The notes: generated by a model from the letters alone, not told the origin. A stretch of 54,433 bases of DNA from an uncultured Oscillibacter sp. (GCA_900544615.1 UQVS01000014.1:1-54433), one strand, 5' to 3'; shown: positions 24,261 to 33,032, counted from the first letter of the stretch. Program-made: numbers and translations.

Positions 24261-25703
24261 TCAGTCTGCGATGGTGGGAACCGCATCAGCCGGGATGGGG
24301 CAGGTGTAGCCATCGGCAGTCTTTTCTGCAAATTCTGCTCTGGCAGCGTCCAGAATGGACGGATCGGCAAAGAGGTCAATGGCGGCTGCGGCAATGACCT
24401 TTCCGGCGTGGACGGCGGCCTTGCGGCCAATGTCCGTACCATCGCAGGACACGTTCTGCCAGCTGTGGCCGGGACAGCCGTTGGGCCATGCGGCCACCGA
24501 GATCTGGGCTGTGGGACATTCCCAGCTGACATCGCCGACGTCCGTGGAACCGGGGCGGAAAGCCGCGCCGCTATACAGGGGCAGCAGGAAGTCGTTCATG
24601 GCGTGTCCGGCTTCGGCGCGGAGCGCTTTGACATTTTGCGCGTAGGCGGGATCGTATTTGCTGCCGATGCCGGGAACGCCCTCGGCGCCCTCATAGGTGC
24701 GGGACAGCGCATCGGCAAAGGCCAGCTCCTCCGCTGTGTGGCCGGGAACGCCCAGTTCGGCAAAATTTTTGTGCAGCAGGGCTTCCAGCACATGGTTGGG
24801 AACAGTGTCCGCCAGACCGTCAATGAATTTTCGGTCATAGGTGGTCTCCGTCATGAGGGCCGCGCCGTCGGCAATTTTGTCCACCCGCTTTTGCAGCTCG
24901 ACCGCCTCGCTGACATGATTGGAACGCACCATGTACAGCACGGTGGAGCGGGGCTGCACCACATTGGGACTGCGGCCGCCGGCGTCGGTGATGGCGTAGT
25001 GGATCCGGGCCTTGTCGCTCATATGCTCCCGGAGGAACTGAACGCCGATGTTCATCAGCTCCACGGCGTCCAGCGCGCTGCGGCCCCGGTCGGGAGCGCC
25101 TGCGGCGTGAGATGCAATGCCGTGGAAGGTATACTGCACCTGAATACAGGAGTTGGAGGAGCCGGTGATGACCTCGTTGCTGTCCTCCGGGTGCCATGTC
25201 AGGGCGGCGTCCAGCTGATGCCACAGGCCGTCCCGCGCCATGAAGGCCTTGGCTGCGCCGCCCTCCTCGCCGGGGCAGCCGTAGAGCGTCACGGTGCCGG
25301 GAACACCGGCCTGTTCCAGATAGGCCTTTACCCCCAGCGCAGCCGCCAGCGCACCGGCGCCCAGCAGATTGTGACCGCAGCCATGGCCGCAGCCGCCGGG
25401 AACAAGCTCCTCCTGCGTCAGACTGCCTGCTTTCTGGGACAGGCCGGACAGGGCGTCATATTCCGCCAGAATACCGATGTGGGGCCGCCCGCTGCCAAAG
25501 CTGGCGGTAAAGGCGGTGGAAATACCGCACACGTCTTTTTCAACCTGAAAGCCCTCCTGTTCCAGCACCTGGCAGTACAAGGCGGCGGACTTCACCTCCT
25601 GTAGAGACAGCTCCGGGTTCGCCCAGATGGTGTCCGCCACATGGCAGATCACATCCCTTTTCGCTTCAATGGCGGCCATGGCCGCCTGTTTTTTTGCATC
25701 CAT
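24261..25703 (-). CDS. M20-family amidohydrolase (AbgB-like)
   Basis: The 480-residue metallo-hydrolase cleaves an amide of an amino acid. It has IGILAEYDALSG, GCGHGCGHNLLGAGALAAA (metal His/Cys site near residue 105), GCPGEEGGAAKAFMA (catalytic Glu pair), SHAAGAPDRGRSALDAVELM (dimerisation region) and DVGDVSWECPTAQI. It most resembles p-aminobenzoyl-glutamate hydrolase subunit B and aminoacylase-like peptidases. AAGGAGGAACATAT precedes the ATG. It lies 60 bases after the amino-acid ABC ATPase gene, beyond a terminator but with no room for much of a promoter. It probably depends on read-through from that transport operon. Confidence 0.88.
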   Translation of the reverse strand: MDAKKQAAMAAIEAKRDVICHVADTIWANPELSLQEVKSAALYCQVLEQEGFQVEKDVCGISTAFTASFGSGRPHIGILAEYDALSGLSQKAGSLTQEELVPGGCGHGCGHNLLGAGALAAALGVKAYLEQAGVPGTVTLYGCPGEEGGAAKAFMARDGLWHQLDAALTWHPEDSNEVITGSSNSCIQVQYTFHGIASHAAGAPDRGRSALDAVELMNIGVQFLREHMSDKARIHYAITDAGGRSPNVVQPRSTVLYMVRSNHVSEAVELQKRVDKIADGAALMTETTYDRKFIDGLADTVPNHVLEALLHKNFAELGVPGHTAEELAFADALSRTYEGAEGVPGIGSKYDPAYAQNVKALRAEAGHAMNDFLLPLYSGAAFRPGSTDVGDVSWECPTAQISVAAWPNGCPGHSWQNVSCDGTDIGRKAAVHAGKVIAAAAIDLFADPSILDAARAEFAEKTADGYTCPIPADAVPTIAD

Positions 25704-25728
25704 ATATGTTCCTCCTTCGTAGAAAAGA

Positions 25729-25753
25729 GTGGGCGCACAATTTATGCGCCCAC
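25729..25753 (-). terminator. Terminator after the amino-acid ABC operon
   Basis: GTGGGCGCA and TGCGCCCAC (25729-25737, 25745-25753) form a stem. On the minus strand it is followed by TCTTTTCT, a modest U-tract. On the plus strand TTGATTGTTTTTT follows. It is probably leaky towards the M20 gene. Confidence 0.75.
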
Positions 25754-25764
25754 TTGATTGTTTT

Positions 25765-26535
25765 TTATAAGACCTTGGACAAGAAGTCCTTCAGACGCTC
25801 GCACTGGGGATTACCGAAAATCTCCGCCGGAGTTCCCTGCTCCAGCAGCTGGCCGTCCGCCATGAACAGGACGCGGTTGCCCACCTCACGGGCAAAGCCC
25901 ATCTCATGGGTGACGACCACCATGGTCATGCCCTCCTGCGCCAGCTCCTTCATGACTTCCAGCACCTCGCCCACCATTTCCGGGTCCAGCGCGGAGGTGG
26001 GCTCGTCAAAGAGCATAACCTCCGGCTCCATCATCAGCGCCCGGACGATGGCGATTCTCTGCTTCTGACCGCCGGAGAGCTGAATGGGATAAGCGTCGGC
26101 ACGGTCGCCCAGACCGACCCGCTCCAGCAGCTTCTGGGCCTTGGCTTCCGCTTCCGCCTTGTCCATGTGCTTGACCTGAATGGGGGCCAGCGTCATGTTG
26201 TCCAGAATGGTCATGTGGGGGAAGAGGTTGAAGTGCTGGAACACCATGCCCATCTTCTGGCGGTGCTTGTCGATGTCCAGCTTCACCAGCTTGCCGTCGG
26301 GGCCGGGAACCTTTTTCTTGGTGATGTCCACGCCGTCAAAAAAGATCTCACCGCCGGTAGGCTCTTCCAGCAGGTTCAAGGAGCGCAGGAAGGTGGATTT
26401 GCCGGAGCCGGAAGGCCCGATGACCACCATGACGTCCCCCTTGTCAATATCCACGGTGATGCCGTCCAAAGCCTTGATAGTGCCCTTGTTGTAATATTTT
26501 TTCAGTTCTTTGACCTGAATGAGATGCTCGCTCAT
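25765..26535 (-). CDS. Polar amino-acid ABC transporter ATPase (GlnQ-type)
   Basis: The 256-residue ATPase has Walker A GPSGSGKSTFLRSLN, signature LSGGQKQRIAIVRA, Walker B VMLFDEPTSALDPEMVGEV and THEMGFAREV, all characteristic of the glutamine/histidine/cystine family. A slightly long insertion (KKKVPGPDGKLVKLDIDKHR) sits between Walker A and the Q-loop. Its ATG overlaps the permease stop by 4 bases. It works with the permease and the binding lipoprotein encoded upstream. Confidence 0.95.
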   Translation of the reverse strand: MSEHLIQVKELKKYYNKGTIKALDGITVDIDKGDVMVVIGPSGSGKSTFLRSLNLLEEPTGGEIFFDGVDITKKKVPGPDGKLVKLDIDKHRQKMGMVFQHFNLFPHMTILDNMTLAPIQVKHMDKAEAEAKAQKLLERVGLGDRADAYPIQLSGGQKQRIAIVRALMMEPEVMLFDEPTSALDPEMVGEVLEVMKELAQEGMTMVVVTHEMGFAREVGNRVLFMADGQLLEQGTPAEIFGNPQCERLKDFLSKVL

Positions 26536-27413
26536 TGTCCGTTTCCTCCTTTGCCCAGCGTACTGGCGCTGCGTTCCTGTTCCGAAAGAAGTTGTGCCTG
26601 CTTGGCCTTTGCCTTTTTCCTGCCAGTCTCGCCGTTGCGCCGGTCGCCCACGCTCATTTTCTTCTCAAAATGTTCAATGACCTTGCTGGTGGGATAGGTC
26701 AGGCAGAAATACAGCACGGTGGCGATGACCAGCGCTTCGCCCATACGGTAGGTAGCGCCCTTCACGGAGTTCACCACGGACATGATGTCCTGCACGCCGA
26801 TGGTGTAGCAGATAGCGGACTCCTTGATGATGGTGACGAATTCATTGGCAATGGCGGGGAGAATGTTCTTGATGGCCTGAGGCAGCACCACGAAGCGCAT
26901 ATTCTGCACCTGACTGAGACCCAGAGAACGGGCTGCTTCCGTCTGACCGCCGTCGATGGACTGGATGCCGGAGCGGATGATCTCGGAGAGGTAAGCGCCG
27001 GAGTTCAGAGCCAGCGCCACCACGGCGGGGAAGAACCGGTCAAAGCGGATGAAGCCGAACAGCTTGAAGCCCGGCAGAACCTTGATGTCCGCAAAGACCA
27101 CATAGAAGATCAGGAAGATCTGCACCACCATAGGCGTGGCCCGGAACAACTCCACATACACCGTGGAAACAAAGCGCAGGGGATTGAAGCGGCTGAGCCA
27201 CAGCAGGAATCCGCCGTCCCGGAGGTGGCCGTCCTTCGTCAGACCAAGGGAACGGAAGGGATAGATGTTGGAAAGGCGCATAACGGCCAGCAGCAGCGCC
27301 AGAATAAATCCGAAAACAACGGTCAGCGCGGAGAGGGCCACGGTGCAGACCACGCCCTGCAGGAACATGGGCCAGTATGCAAGTGCTTTTTCAAAACCGG
27401 CGGCAGTGAGCAT
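26532..27413 (-). CDS. Polar amino-acid ABC transporter permease
   Basis: The 293-residue HisM/GlnP-type permease has about five membrane spans and the EAA loop EAARSLGLSQVQNMRFVVLPQA in the C-terminal half. A hydrophilic insert of about 35 residues (near residues 55-90) follows the first two spans and is larger than in short GlnP proteins. The cytoplasmic tail is Lys/Arg/Glu-rich. ATG 27413 follows ATGGAGATCATCAT; an extension upstream is rejected. The gene stands between the solute-binding gene and the ATPase gene. Confidence 0.93.
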   Translation of the reverse strand: MLTAAGFEKALAYWPMFLQGVVCTVALSALTVVFGFILALLLAVMRLSNIYPFRSLGLTKDGHLRDGGFLLWLSRFNPLRFVSTVYVELFRATPMVVQIFLIFYVVFADIKVLPGFKLFGFIRFDRFFPAVVALALNSGAYLSEIIRSGIQSIDGGQTEAARSLGLSQVQNMRFVVLPQAIKNILPAIANEFVTIIKESAICYTIGVQDIMSVVNSVKGATYRMGEALVIATVLYFCLTYPTSKVIEHFEKKMSVGDRRNGETGRKKAKAKQAQLLSEQERSASTLGKGGNGQ

Positions 27414-27508
27414 ATGATGATCTCCATTCTGCCGCTTTATGATATGTGGACGGGGGGAGAGATCTGCCATAAGCGGCTGCTGGCAGAGCCTTTACAAATG
27501 TGCAAGGG

Positions 27509-27526
27509 CCTCTCCTTGCGGAGAGG
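27509..27526 (-). other. Stem-loop between binding-protein and permease genes
   Basis: CCTCTCC (27509-27515) pairs with GGAGAGG (27520-27526) in the 140-bp gap after the solute-binding gene. There is no U-tract. Its position matches the stem-loop at 10237-10265 in the other ABC operon and would favour high binding-protein output. Confidence 0.5.
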
Positions 27527-27553
27527 TCGATGCAGCGTATTTCATTAGGAAGC

Positions 27554-28453
27554 TTACTTCTCGTCAGCGACGATCTCGCCGTCCACCAGAGAAGCGGTGT
27601 CACCGGCAGCCAGCTCATTGGCCTCAGCCACGAACTGATCCATGGAACCGTCAGCCAGAGCGGCGGCAATGGCTTCGTTGACCTTGGCCATCAGGCCGTC
27701 GTTGCCCTTGGCCACGCCCACAGCAGAACCCTCGGAGTCATAGGGAACGTCCAGAGCCACGCACAGGGCGGGATACTGCTTGGCATAGGTCTCGGCCACA
27801 GCGGTCTCAATGTAAGCGCCGTCCAGCTTGCCAGCCAGCAGCTCAGCCACAATGTCGGTGACCTTGGTCAGCACCACGATGTCGGCATCGGGGGAATTCT
27901 CATTGGCCAGATCGTTCTGGATGGAGCCGTTCTGAGCGCCGATGGAATACTCAGGCTTGTTGGTGTCCTCCAGAGAGGTAAACTGATCCTTGTTGCTCTG
28001 GAGGCACACAAAAGACTGACCGCCCATGTAGTAGAGGTCGGAGAAGTCCATGGCATCGGCACGCTCAGGATCGGGAGACAGGCCAGCCATGCCCAGGTCC
28101 ACGCTGCCGGCAGCCAGCTCGTTCAGCACGCCGTCGAAGTCCATGGGGATGACATCCAGCTCCAGACCCATGTAGTCGGCAATGTAACCGGCCAGAGCCA
28201 CGTCGAAGCCGGCCAGCTGAGGATCGCCGTTGGCGTCGATGGCGTAGAATTCATAGGGGGCGAAGTCGGGGGAGGTAGCCACGGTCAGCTTGCCGGGGTT
28301 CACCACAGAGACCTCTGTGCTTTCGGAGGCGTCAGTGGTATCGGACTCAGCGGGGGCGTCGGTGTTTTCAGCGGGGGCCTCAGTCTTGGAGCCGCAGGCT
28401 GCCAGAGACAGGACCATGGCCAGGCTCAGGGCCATAGCAAGAAACTTTTTCAT
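27554..28453 (-). CDS. Amino-acid ABC transporter substrate-binding lipoprotein
   Basis: The 299-residue lipoprotein has a signal ending in LSLAAC (Cys 20), an Ala/Glu/Asp/Thr/Ser-rich linker to about residue 50, and an SBP family 3 core: LTVATSPDFAPYEFYA, GFDVALAGYIADYMGLELDVIPMDFDGVLNELAAGSVDLGMAGLS in pieces, and IGAQNGSIQ. The arrangement DFDGVLNEL...VDLGMAG is typical of polar amino-acid binders. AAAAGGAGTACCTGTT precedes the ATG. It is the first gene of the operon and has a strong promoter at 28525-28553. Confidence 0.94.
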   Translation of the reverse strand: MKKFLAMALSLAMVLSLAACGSKTEAPAENTDAPAESDTTDASESTEVSVVNPGKLTVATSPDFAPYEFYAIDANGDPQLAGFDVALAGYIADYMGLELDVIPMDFDGVLNELAAGSVDLGMAGLSPDPERADAMDFSDLYYMGGQSFVCLQSNKDQFTSLEDTNKPEYSIGAQNGSIQNDLANENSPDADIVVLTKVTDIVAELLAGKLDGAYIETAVAETYAKQYPALCVALDVPYDSEGSAVGVAKGNDGLMAKVNEAIAAALADGSMDQFVAEANELAAGDTASLVDGEIVADEK

Positions 28454-28524
28454 AACAGGTACTCCTTTTCATTCAATCTTCAATTCATCCCGCCGCCGTC
28501 AGGCGGCTTGCTTTTGATGATGTG

Positions 28525-28553
28525 AGTATACAACGAATAAATATGCAAGTCAA
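28525..28553 (-). promoter_or_regulatory. Promoter of the amino-acid ABC operon
   Basis: On the minus strand TTGACT (28548-28553) and TATACT (28525-28530) are separated by 17 bases, about 70 bases upstream of the lipoprotein start. A GCCGCC/GGCGGC hairpin (about 28491-28506) lies in the leader. Confidence 0.75.
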
Positions 28554-28710
28554 CCATACAACCCCACATAGTTGCCGGAGGTTTCCTGCGGACTTTTGTA
28601 AGACTTTCACAAGAATGACGGAATCTGCTTCAAAATCAATGAATTTTTTCGGTTTATACAGCTGCATATTTTGGATATGTCTGGAAATTTCAGGGGTGCG
28701 AGAAAGAAAA

Positions 28711-28738
28711 ACAGGCTGTTGCAGCGGAAACAGCCTGT
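28711..28738 (-). terminator. Terminator of the SpoU methyltransferase gene
   Basis: ACAGGCTGTT (28711-28720) and AACAGCCTGT (28729-28738) form a 10-bp stem. Reading on the minus strand it is followed by TTTTCTTTC. Confidence 0.85.
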
Positions 28739-28762
28739 CAATATTCATATGTTTGTGAATAT

Positions 28763-29605
28763 TCACGAACCGCCGTTTGCACCGCCCTGACTCATCAGCC
28801 CCAGCTGGTAGAATGCCACGGCGCTGGCAGCGGCCACATTCAGGGAATCCACACCGTGGCTCATGGGGATCATCACCGTGTAGTCGCAGCGGGCGATGGT
28901 GTCGGCGGCCAGTCCGTCCCCTTCGGTTCCCATGACCACCGCCAGCTTCGGTTCAGCGGCCAGCCGGGGATCGTTCAGCCGGATGGAATCCTCCCGCAGA
29001 GCCATGGCTGCGGTTTTGAAGCCGTATGCGTGCAGGGTTTCCGTCCAGTCCGTGTCCTCCGGCAGATAAGCCCACGGCACCAGAAATACGTTTCCCATGC
29101 TGACCCGGCTGGCCCGGCGGTACAGCGGGTCGCTTCCAGCGGAGGTCAGCAGGACCGCGTCCATCCCCAACGCTGCGGCTGAACGGAAAATCGCGCCAAT
29201 ATTGGTGGGATTCATCACGTTTTCCAGCACGGCGATCCGCCTTGACCGGGCGCACAGCGCCTCCACCGCAGGCAGCGGAGGCCGCCGCATGGCGCACAGC
29301 ATTCCGCGGGTCAGGTGGAAGCCGGTGAGCTGAGTCAGCACGTCCAATTCCGCCGCGTAGACCGGGATATCGGCAGGGCAGCGGCTGAGAATTTCGGCTC
29401 CTTTGCCGGTGATGTGTTTGGTTTCCATCAGGAAGGACACCGGCACGCATCCGGCGTCCAGCGCCCGGCCAATAACCAGCGGGCTTTCGGCCACAAACAG
29501 CGCATTGGCGGGGTCAGTCCGGTTCAGCAGCTGGTTTTCGGTCAGGCGTGCGTAAACGTCCAGCTCCGGGGCGGCAAAATCGGTAATGGGGATCACATGG
29601 GGCAT
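28763..29605 (-). CDS. SpoU/TrmH-family RNA 2'-O-methyltransferase
   Basis: The 280-residue SPOUT enzyme methylates a ribose in rRNA or tRNA using SAM. The knot motifs are LENVMNPTNIGAIFRSAAALG (motif 1), VMGTEGDGLAADTIARCD (motif 2) and IPMSHGVDSLNVAAASAVAFYQL (motif 3). The N-terminal substrate-binding domain (residues 1-110) is of the RlmB/TrmH type, but the target nucleotide cannot be told. ATG 29605 follows AGGAGGAACCGCC. A promoter-like TTGTTT-17-TATAAT lies at 29637-29665. Confidence 0.92.
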   Translation of the reverse strand: MPHVIPITDFAAPELDVYARLTENQLLNRTDPANALFVAESPLVIGRALDAGCVPVSFLMETKHITGKGAEILSRCPADIPVYAAELDVLTQLTGFHLTRGMLCAMRRPPLPAVEALCARSRRIAVLENVMNPTNIGAIFRSAAALGMDAVLLTSAGSDPLYRRASRVSMGNVFLVPWAYLPEDTDWTETLHAYGFKTAAMALREDSIRLNDPRLAAEPKLAVVMGTEGDGLAADTIARCDYTVMIPMSHGVDSLNVAAASAVAFYQLGLMSQGGANGGS

Positions 29606-29636
29606 GGCGGTTCCTCCTGAAATAAATTCATCCCAT

Positions 29637-29665
29637 ATTATATAAGGCTTTTCCGGGAAAAACAA
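29637..29665 (-). promoter_or_regulatory. Promoter of the SpoU methyltransferase gene
   Basis: A perfect TATAAT (complement of 29637-29642) is spaced 17 bases from TTGTTT (complement of 29660-29665). It sits in the short gap between birA and the methyltransferase gene. Confidence 0.5.
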
Positions 29666-29686
29666 GGCAAATGCACAAGGAATGGC

Positions 29687-30676
29687 TCAGACATAGCCGT
29701 ACAGTCCCCGGACGGAAACCTCTCCGGCGGAAAGCGCTTCTTCCGTGCCGTCCTCCCAGCGAACCGTCAGGGAAAAATCCTCGTTGATCCCGGTGGCAAA
29801 GCCGTTCCGTGCGCCGGAGGACCGCAGCACGGTAACGGGTCTGCCCAGCGTCAGGCAGTCCCTTCGGTACTGTTCCAGATACTGCGCCTTTTCCTGCGGG
29901 AAATCCCGATAGAGATCGTCCATGGCCCGCAGGATCTCTTTGGCCAGAGCTGTCCGCGCCGGCGCCTGCCCCAGAGCCTGCTCCAGTGAAATGGCGATGG
30001 GGGCGACCTCCGGGCCGAAATCCGCTTCCGTCTGCAATACGTTGGTTCCGATGCCTACGATGACGTAGCGGGGCAGGCCGGTTTCCGCTTCCAGTTCCAG
30101 CTCTGTCAGCACACCGCAGAGCTTTCGGCTCTGCATGACCAGATCGTTGGGCCACTTGATGCCGGGGCGGACGCCGCAGGCCCGCTCCACCGCACGGCAC
30201 AGCGCCACAGCCGACCAGGCCGTTAGCATACTCAGCTCCTCCACGGAGCAGTGGGGCTGCATCAGAACGGAGAGATACAGACCCTTTCCGGCGGGGGACA
30301 GGAAAGAGCGTCCCCGGCGTCCCCGTCCGCCGGTCTGACAGTCCGCAATGACCGCCAGACCGTTTTCCACCTGATCGATGGACAGCCGCTTGATCTCATT
30401 GTTGGTGGAATCCAGACGGTCATAGTAAAGAACTTTCCGCCCCACTTGCCGGGTTCCGATATCGGACAGCGCTTCCTGCGTCATGACGTCCGGCACCCGC
30501 ACCAGACGGTAGCCGCAGTTGGAACGGGAATCGATTCCGTACCCGTCCTTCCGCAGCGCTTCCACGGCTTTCCATACAGCCGCCCGGCTGACGCCCAGCT
30601 GTGCGCTGATCCGCTGCCCGGAAAGATAGGTGTCCTTTCCGGCTTTCAGCAGCTGTAAAATATCTTCTTTCAGCAT
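29687..30676 (-). CDS. birA: Bifunctional biotin operon repressor / biotin-protein ligase
   Basis: The 329-residue BirA has an N-terminal winged helix (LSGQRISAQLGVSRAAVWKAVEAL, residues 17-40), the ligase domain with the biotinyl-AMP loop GGRGRRGRSFLSP near residue 113, KWPNDLVM, and a C-terminal SH3-like cap. It attaches biotin to carboxylase carriers. As the biotinyl-AMP-bound dimer it represses biotin genes. A perfect BirA operator at 30706-30741 separates it from bioY, so it likely represses both bioY and itself. It has the ligase-plus-DNA-binding form, not the short ligase-only form. Confidence 0.97.
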   Translation of the reverse strand: MLKEDILQLLKAGKDTYLSGQRISAQLGVSRAAVWKAVEALRKDGYGIDSRSNCGYRLVRVPDVMTQEALSDIGTRQVGRKVLYYDRLDSTNNEIKRLSIDQVENGLAVIADCQTGGRGRRGRSFLSPAGKGLYLSVLMQPHCSVEELSMLTAWSAVALCRAVERACGVRPGIKWPNDLVMQSRKLCGVLTELELEAETGLPRYVIVGIGTNVLQTEADFGPEVAPIAISLEQALGQAPARTALAKEILRAMDDLYRDFPQEKAQYLEQYRRDCLTLGRPVTVLRSSGARNGFATGINEDFSLTVRWEDGTEEALSAGEVSVRGLYGYV

Positions 30677-30705
30677 GGTAAACCTCCATCGTCTCTTTTT
30701 CTCGA

Positions 30706-30741
30706 ATTATAGTTGACAATCAACTAATTGTCAACTATAAT
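30706..30741. promoter_or_regulatory. BirA operator carrying two mirror-image consensus promoters
   Basis: The 15-bp arms ATTATAGTTGACAAT (30706-30720) and ATTGTCAACTATAAT (30727-30741) are exact complements around a 6-base spacer, the BirA-site architecture. On the plus strand TTGACA (30713-30718) lies 17 bases from TATAAT (30736-30741) and serves bioY. The identical pair on the minus strand serves birA. BirA binding would shut both. Confidence 0.93.
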
Positions 30742-30779
30742 GCAATCACAATAAGTTTACAATTCGGAGGGAACCCACA

Positions 30780-31325
30780 ATGTCACACAAAACACTTCGC
30801 ATGATGCTCCTGTCCGCCCTGTTTGCGGCGCTGACCGCTGTAGGCGCATTCATCCGCCTGCCTGCGGGGCCGACGTCCATTACGCTGCAATTCTTCTTCT
30901 CCGCGCTGGCAGGGATCCTGCTGGGGGTGAAGTGGGGTGCGGTCTCTCAGCTGCTGTATGTGGGGCTGGGACTGCTGGGGCTTCCTGTTTTCACCATGGG
31001 CGGCGGTCTTTCCTATCTGCTCCAGCCCAGCTTCGGATTCCTGCTGGGGCTGATCCCCTCCACAGCTGTTATTGCCGCCCTGACGCATCGCTCCGCCAGC
31101 CGTCCCCGCCTGTTTCTGGGATGCCTGCTGGGCGATCTGGTTCTGTATCTCTTCGGCGTTCCCTATATGTACCTGATCTCCCATGTTTACGGCGGCTCCG
31201 CCACCACGTGGATGGCAATGTGGGCCAGTATGCTGGTGTTTGTGCCGGGCGATCTCATCAAGCTGGTGGTGCTGACTGCCCTAAGCCCGATCCTTCAGCG
31301 CCGCCTCGGCCAGTACATCCAATAA
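30780..31325 (+). CDS. bioY: Biotin transporter substrate-binding S component BioY
   Basis: The 181-residue ECF-type S component has six hydrophobic segments. It shows the family features FIRLPAGPTSITLQFFFSALAG near residue 22, YVGLGLLGLPVFTMGGG near residue 60 and GDLVLYLFGVPYM near residue 118. It binds biotin and docks with a shared ECF energising module, which is not in the window. AATTCGGAGGGAACCCACA precedes the ATG. It is controlled by the BirA site upstream. Confidence 0.96.
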   Translation: MSHKTLRMMLLSALFAALTAVGAFIRLPAGPTSITLQFFFSALAGILLGVKWGAVSQLLYVGLGLLGLPVFTMGGGLSYLLQPSFGFLLGLIPSTAVIAALTHRSASRPRLFLGCLLGDLVLYLFGVPYMYLISHVYGGSATTWMAMWASMLVFVPGDLIKLVVLTALSPILQRRLGQYIQ

Positions 31326-31407
31326 ACCGCAGCAAAGGGCAAAGCTTTCTGCATGAATGGACGCAGACGGCGCATACTACCTCCAAGCGAAAATGGGAGG
31401 TCAAGCC

Positions 31408-32985
31408 ATGTCAGAAATGTTTTGCTTTCAGTGCCAGCAGACGGCGGGCGGCAGCGGCTGCGTCCGCACCGGCGTGTGCGGCAAGCAGCCGGAGACAGCC
31501 AATTTGCAGGACAGCCTTGTGTGCCGCCTGATCCGGCTGGCGGAACTCTGCGAGGAACAGAATCAACACCCCAAGGAGGTCACGCGCCTTCTGGCGGACG
31601 GTCTGTTTACCACGCTGACCAATGTGAATTTCGATAACGAAGCCATCCGCGCCTTTATGGAGCGGGTGGAGCAGCAGCTTCACCGGATGGGCGGCTTTGC
31701 CGCCGGGGAAGATCCCGGCTGGCTCTGGCAGGGGGAGACGGATACAGTCTCCCTGCGCTCCACACTGCTGTTCGGATTAAAGGGCATGGCGGCATACGCC
31801 CACCACGCCATGAATCTGGGCTATGAAGAGGCAGAAGTCAGCGCGTGGTTCTATAAGGGTCTGACCGCTCTGCGGCAGGAGCACAGCGTTGAGGAATGGC
31901 TGGCCCTCATCATGGAGTTCGGTCAGGTGAATTTTCAATGTATGGCGCTACTGGACTGCGCCAATACGGAAACGTTCGGCCATCCTGTTCCCACGCGGGT
32001 GAATACGGATATAAAGCGTGGGCCGTTCATTGTAGTTTCCGGCCACGATCTGGAGGATCTCCGCCAGCTGCTGGAGCAGACCGCCGGAACGGGGATCAAC
32101 GTGTATACCCACTGCGAGATGCTTCCGGCACACGGGTATCCGGGGCTGAAAAAGTATCCGCAGCTGGCGGGGAACTTCGGCACGGCGTGGCAGAGCCAGC
32201 AGCGGGAATTTGAAAATATCCCGGCGCCGGTGCTCTTTACCACCAACTGCCTGATGCCGCCCCGGTCCAGCTATGCCGACCGGGTGTATACCACCTCGGT
32301 GGTGGGCTATGAGGGTCTGCGCCACATCGGCGCGGACGATCAGGGGCGCAAGGACTTTTCGCCCCTGATCCGGCAGGCACTGGAACTGGGGGGCTACGAG
32401 ACGGATCAGAGCATGAGCGGCATCAACGGCGGCCATATGCTGACCACCGGCTTTGCCCATAACGCTGTGCTGCGTCAGGCACCGCAGATCATCGAAGCCA
32501 TTCGAAGCGGCGCTATCCGGCACATTTTTCTGGTGGGCGGCTGCGACGGCGCTCATCCCGGACGGAACTATTACACGGAATTCGTCAAGAGGACGCCCAT
32601 GGACTCTCTGGTATTGACGCTGGCCTGCGGAAAATACCGCTTCAACGATCTGGATCTGGGAGAGATCAACGGAATCCCCCGGATTCTGGATGTGGGCCAG
32701 TGCAACGACGCCTACAGCGCCGTACGGATCGCGCTGGCTCTGGCGGATGCCTTCCAATGCACCGTCAATGACCTGCCGCTGACGCTGGTGCTGTCGTGGT
32801 ACGAGCAGAAAGCGGTCTGCATCCTGCTGTCCCTGCTGGCGCTGGGCGTGAAAAATATCTATCTCGGCCCCACGCTGCCGGCCTTCCTGTCGGAAACAGT
32901 GGTCAAGACACTGGTGGACGCTTACGGACTTCAGCCGATTACCGATCCTCAACAGGATCTGGATGCCATTTTCCACCGGGGCTGA
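31408..32985 (+). CDS. hcp: Hybrid-cluster protein (hydroxylamine/NO reductase)
   Basis: The 525-residue prismane protein has the N-terminal cluster ligands C-x2-C-x8-C-x5-C (MFCFQCQQTAGGSGC then VRTGVC, residues 6-24) and hybrid-cluster region motifs such as THCEMLPAHGYP, TTNCLMPP, GGCDGAHPGRNYYT and LDVGQCNDAYSAV. It deals with nitrosative stress by reducing nitric oxide or hydroxylamine. The four-cysteine spacing is that of anaerobe-type Hcp. ATG 31408 has ATGGGAGGTCAAGCC before it; the longer frame is rejected. No hcr reductase is adjacent. Confidence 0.95.
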   Translation: MSEMFCFQCQQTAGGSGCVRTGVCGKQPETANLQDSLVCRLIRLAELCEEQNQHPKEVTRLLADGLFTTLTNVNFDNEAIRAFMERVEQQLHRMGGFAAGEDPGWLWQGETDTVSLRSTLLFGLKGMAAYAHHAMNLGYEEAEVSAWFYKGLTALRQEHSVEEWLALIMEFGQVNFQCMALLDCANTETFGHPVPTRVNTDIKRGPFIVVSGHDLEDLRQLLEQTAGTGINVYTHCEMLPAHGYPGLKKYPQLAGNFGTAWQSQQREFENIPAPVLFTTNCLMPPRSSYADRVYTTSVVGYEGLRHIGADDQGRKDFSPLIRQALELGGYETDQSMSGINGGHMLTTGFAHNAVLRQAPQIIEAIRSGAIRHIFLVGGCDGAHPGRNYYTEFVKRTPMDSLVLTLACGKYRFNDLDLGEINGIPRILDVGQCNDAYSAVRIALALADAFQCTVNDLPLTLVLSWYEQKAVCILLSLLALGVKNIYLGPTLPAFLSETVVKTLVDAYGLQPITDPQQDLDAIFHRG

Positions 32986-33003
32986 TGCACAGCTTATAAA
33001 CGG

Positions 33004-33032
33004 AAACAGCGGCCAATGCGGCCGCTGTTTTT
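33004..33032 (+). terminator. Terminator of hcp
   Basis: AACAGCGGCC (33005-33014) and GGCCGCTGTT (33020-33029) form a stem followed by TTT. It separates hcp from the convergent NSS transporter gene. Confidence 0.9.
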
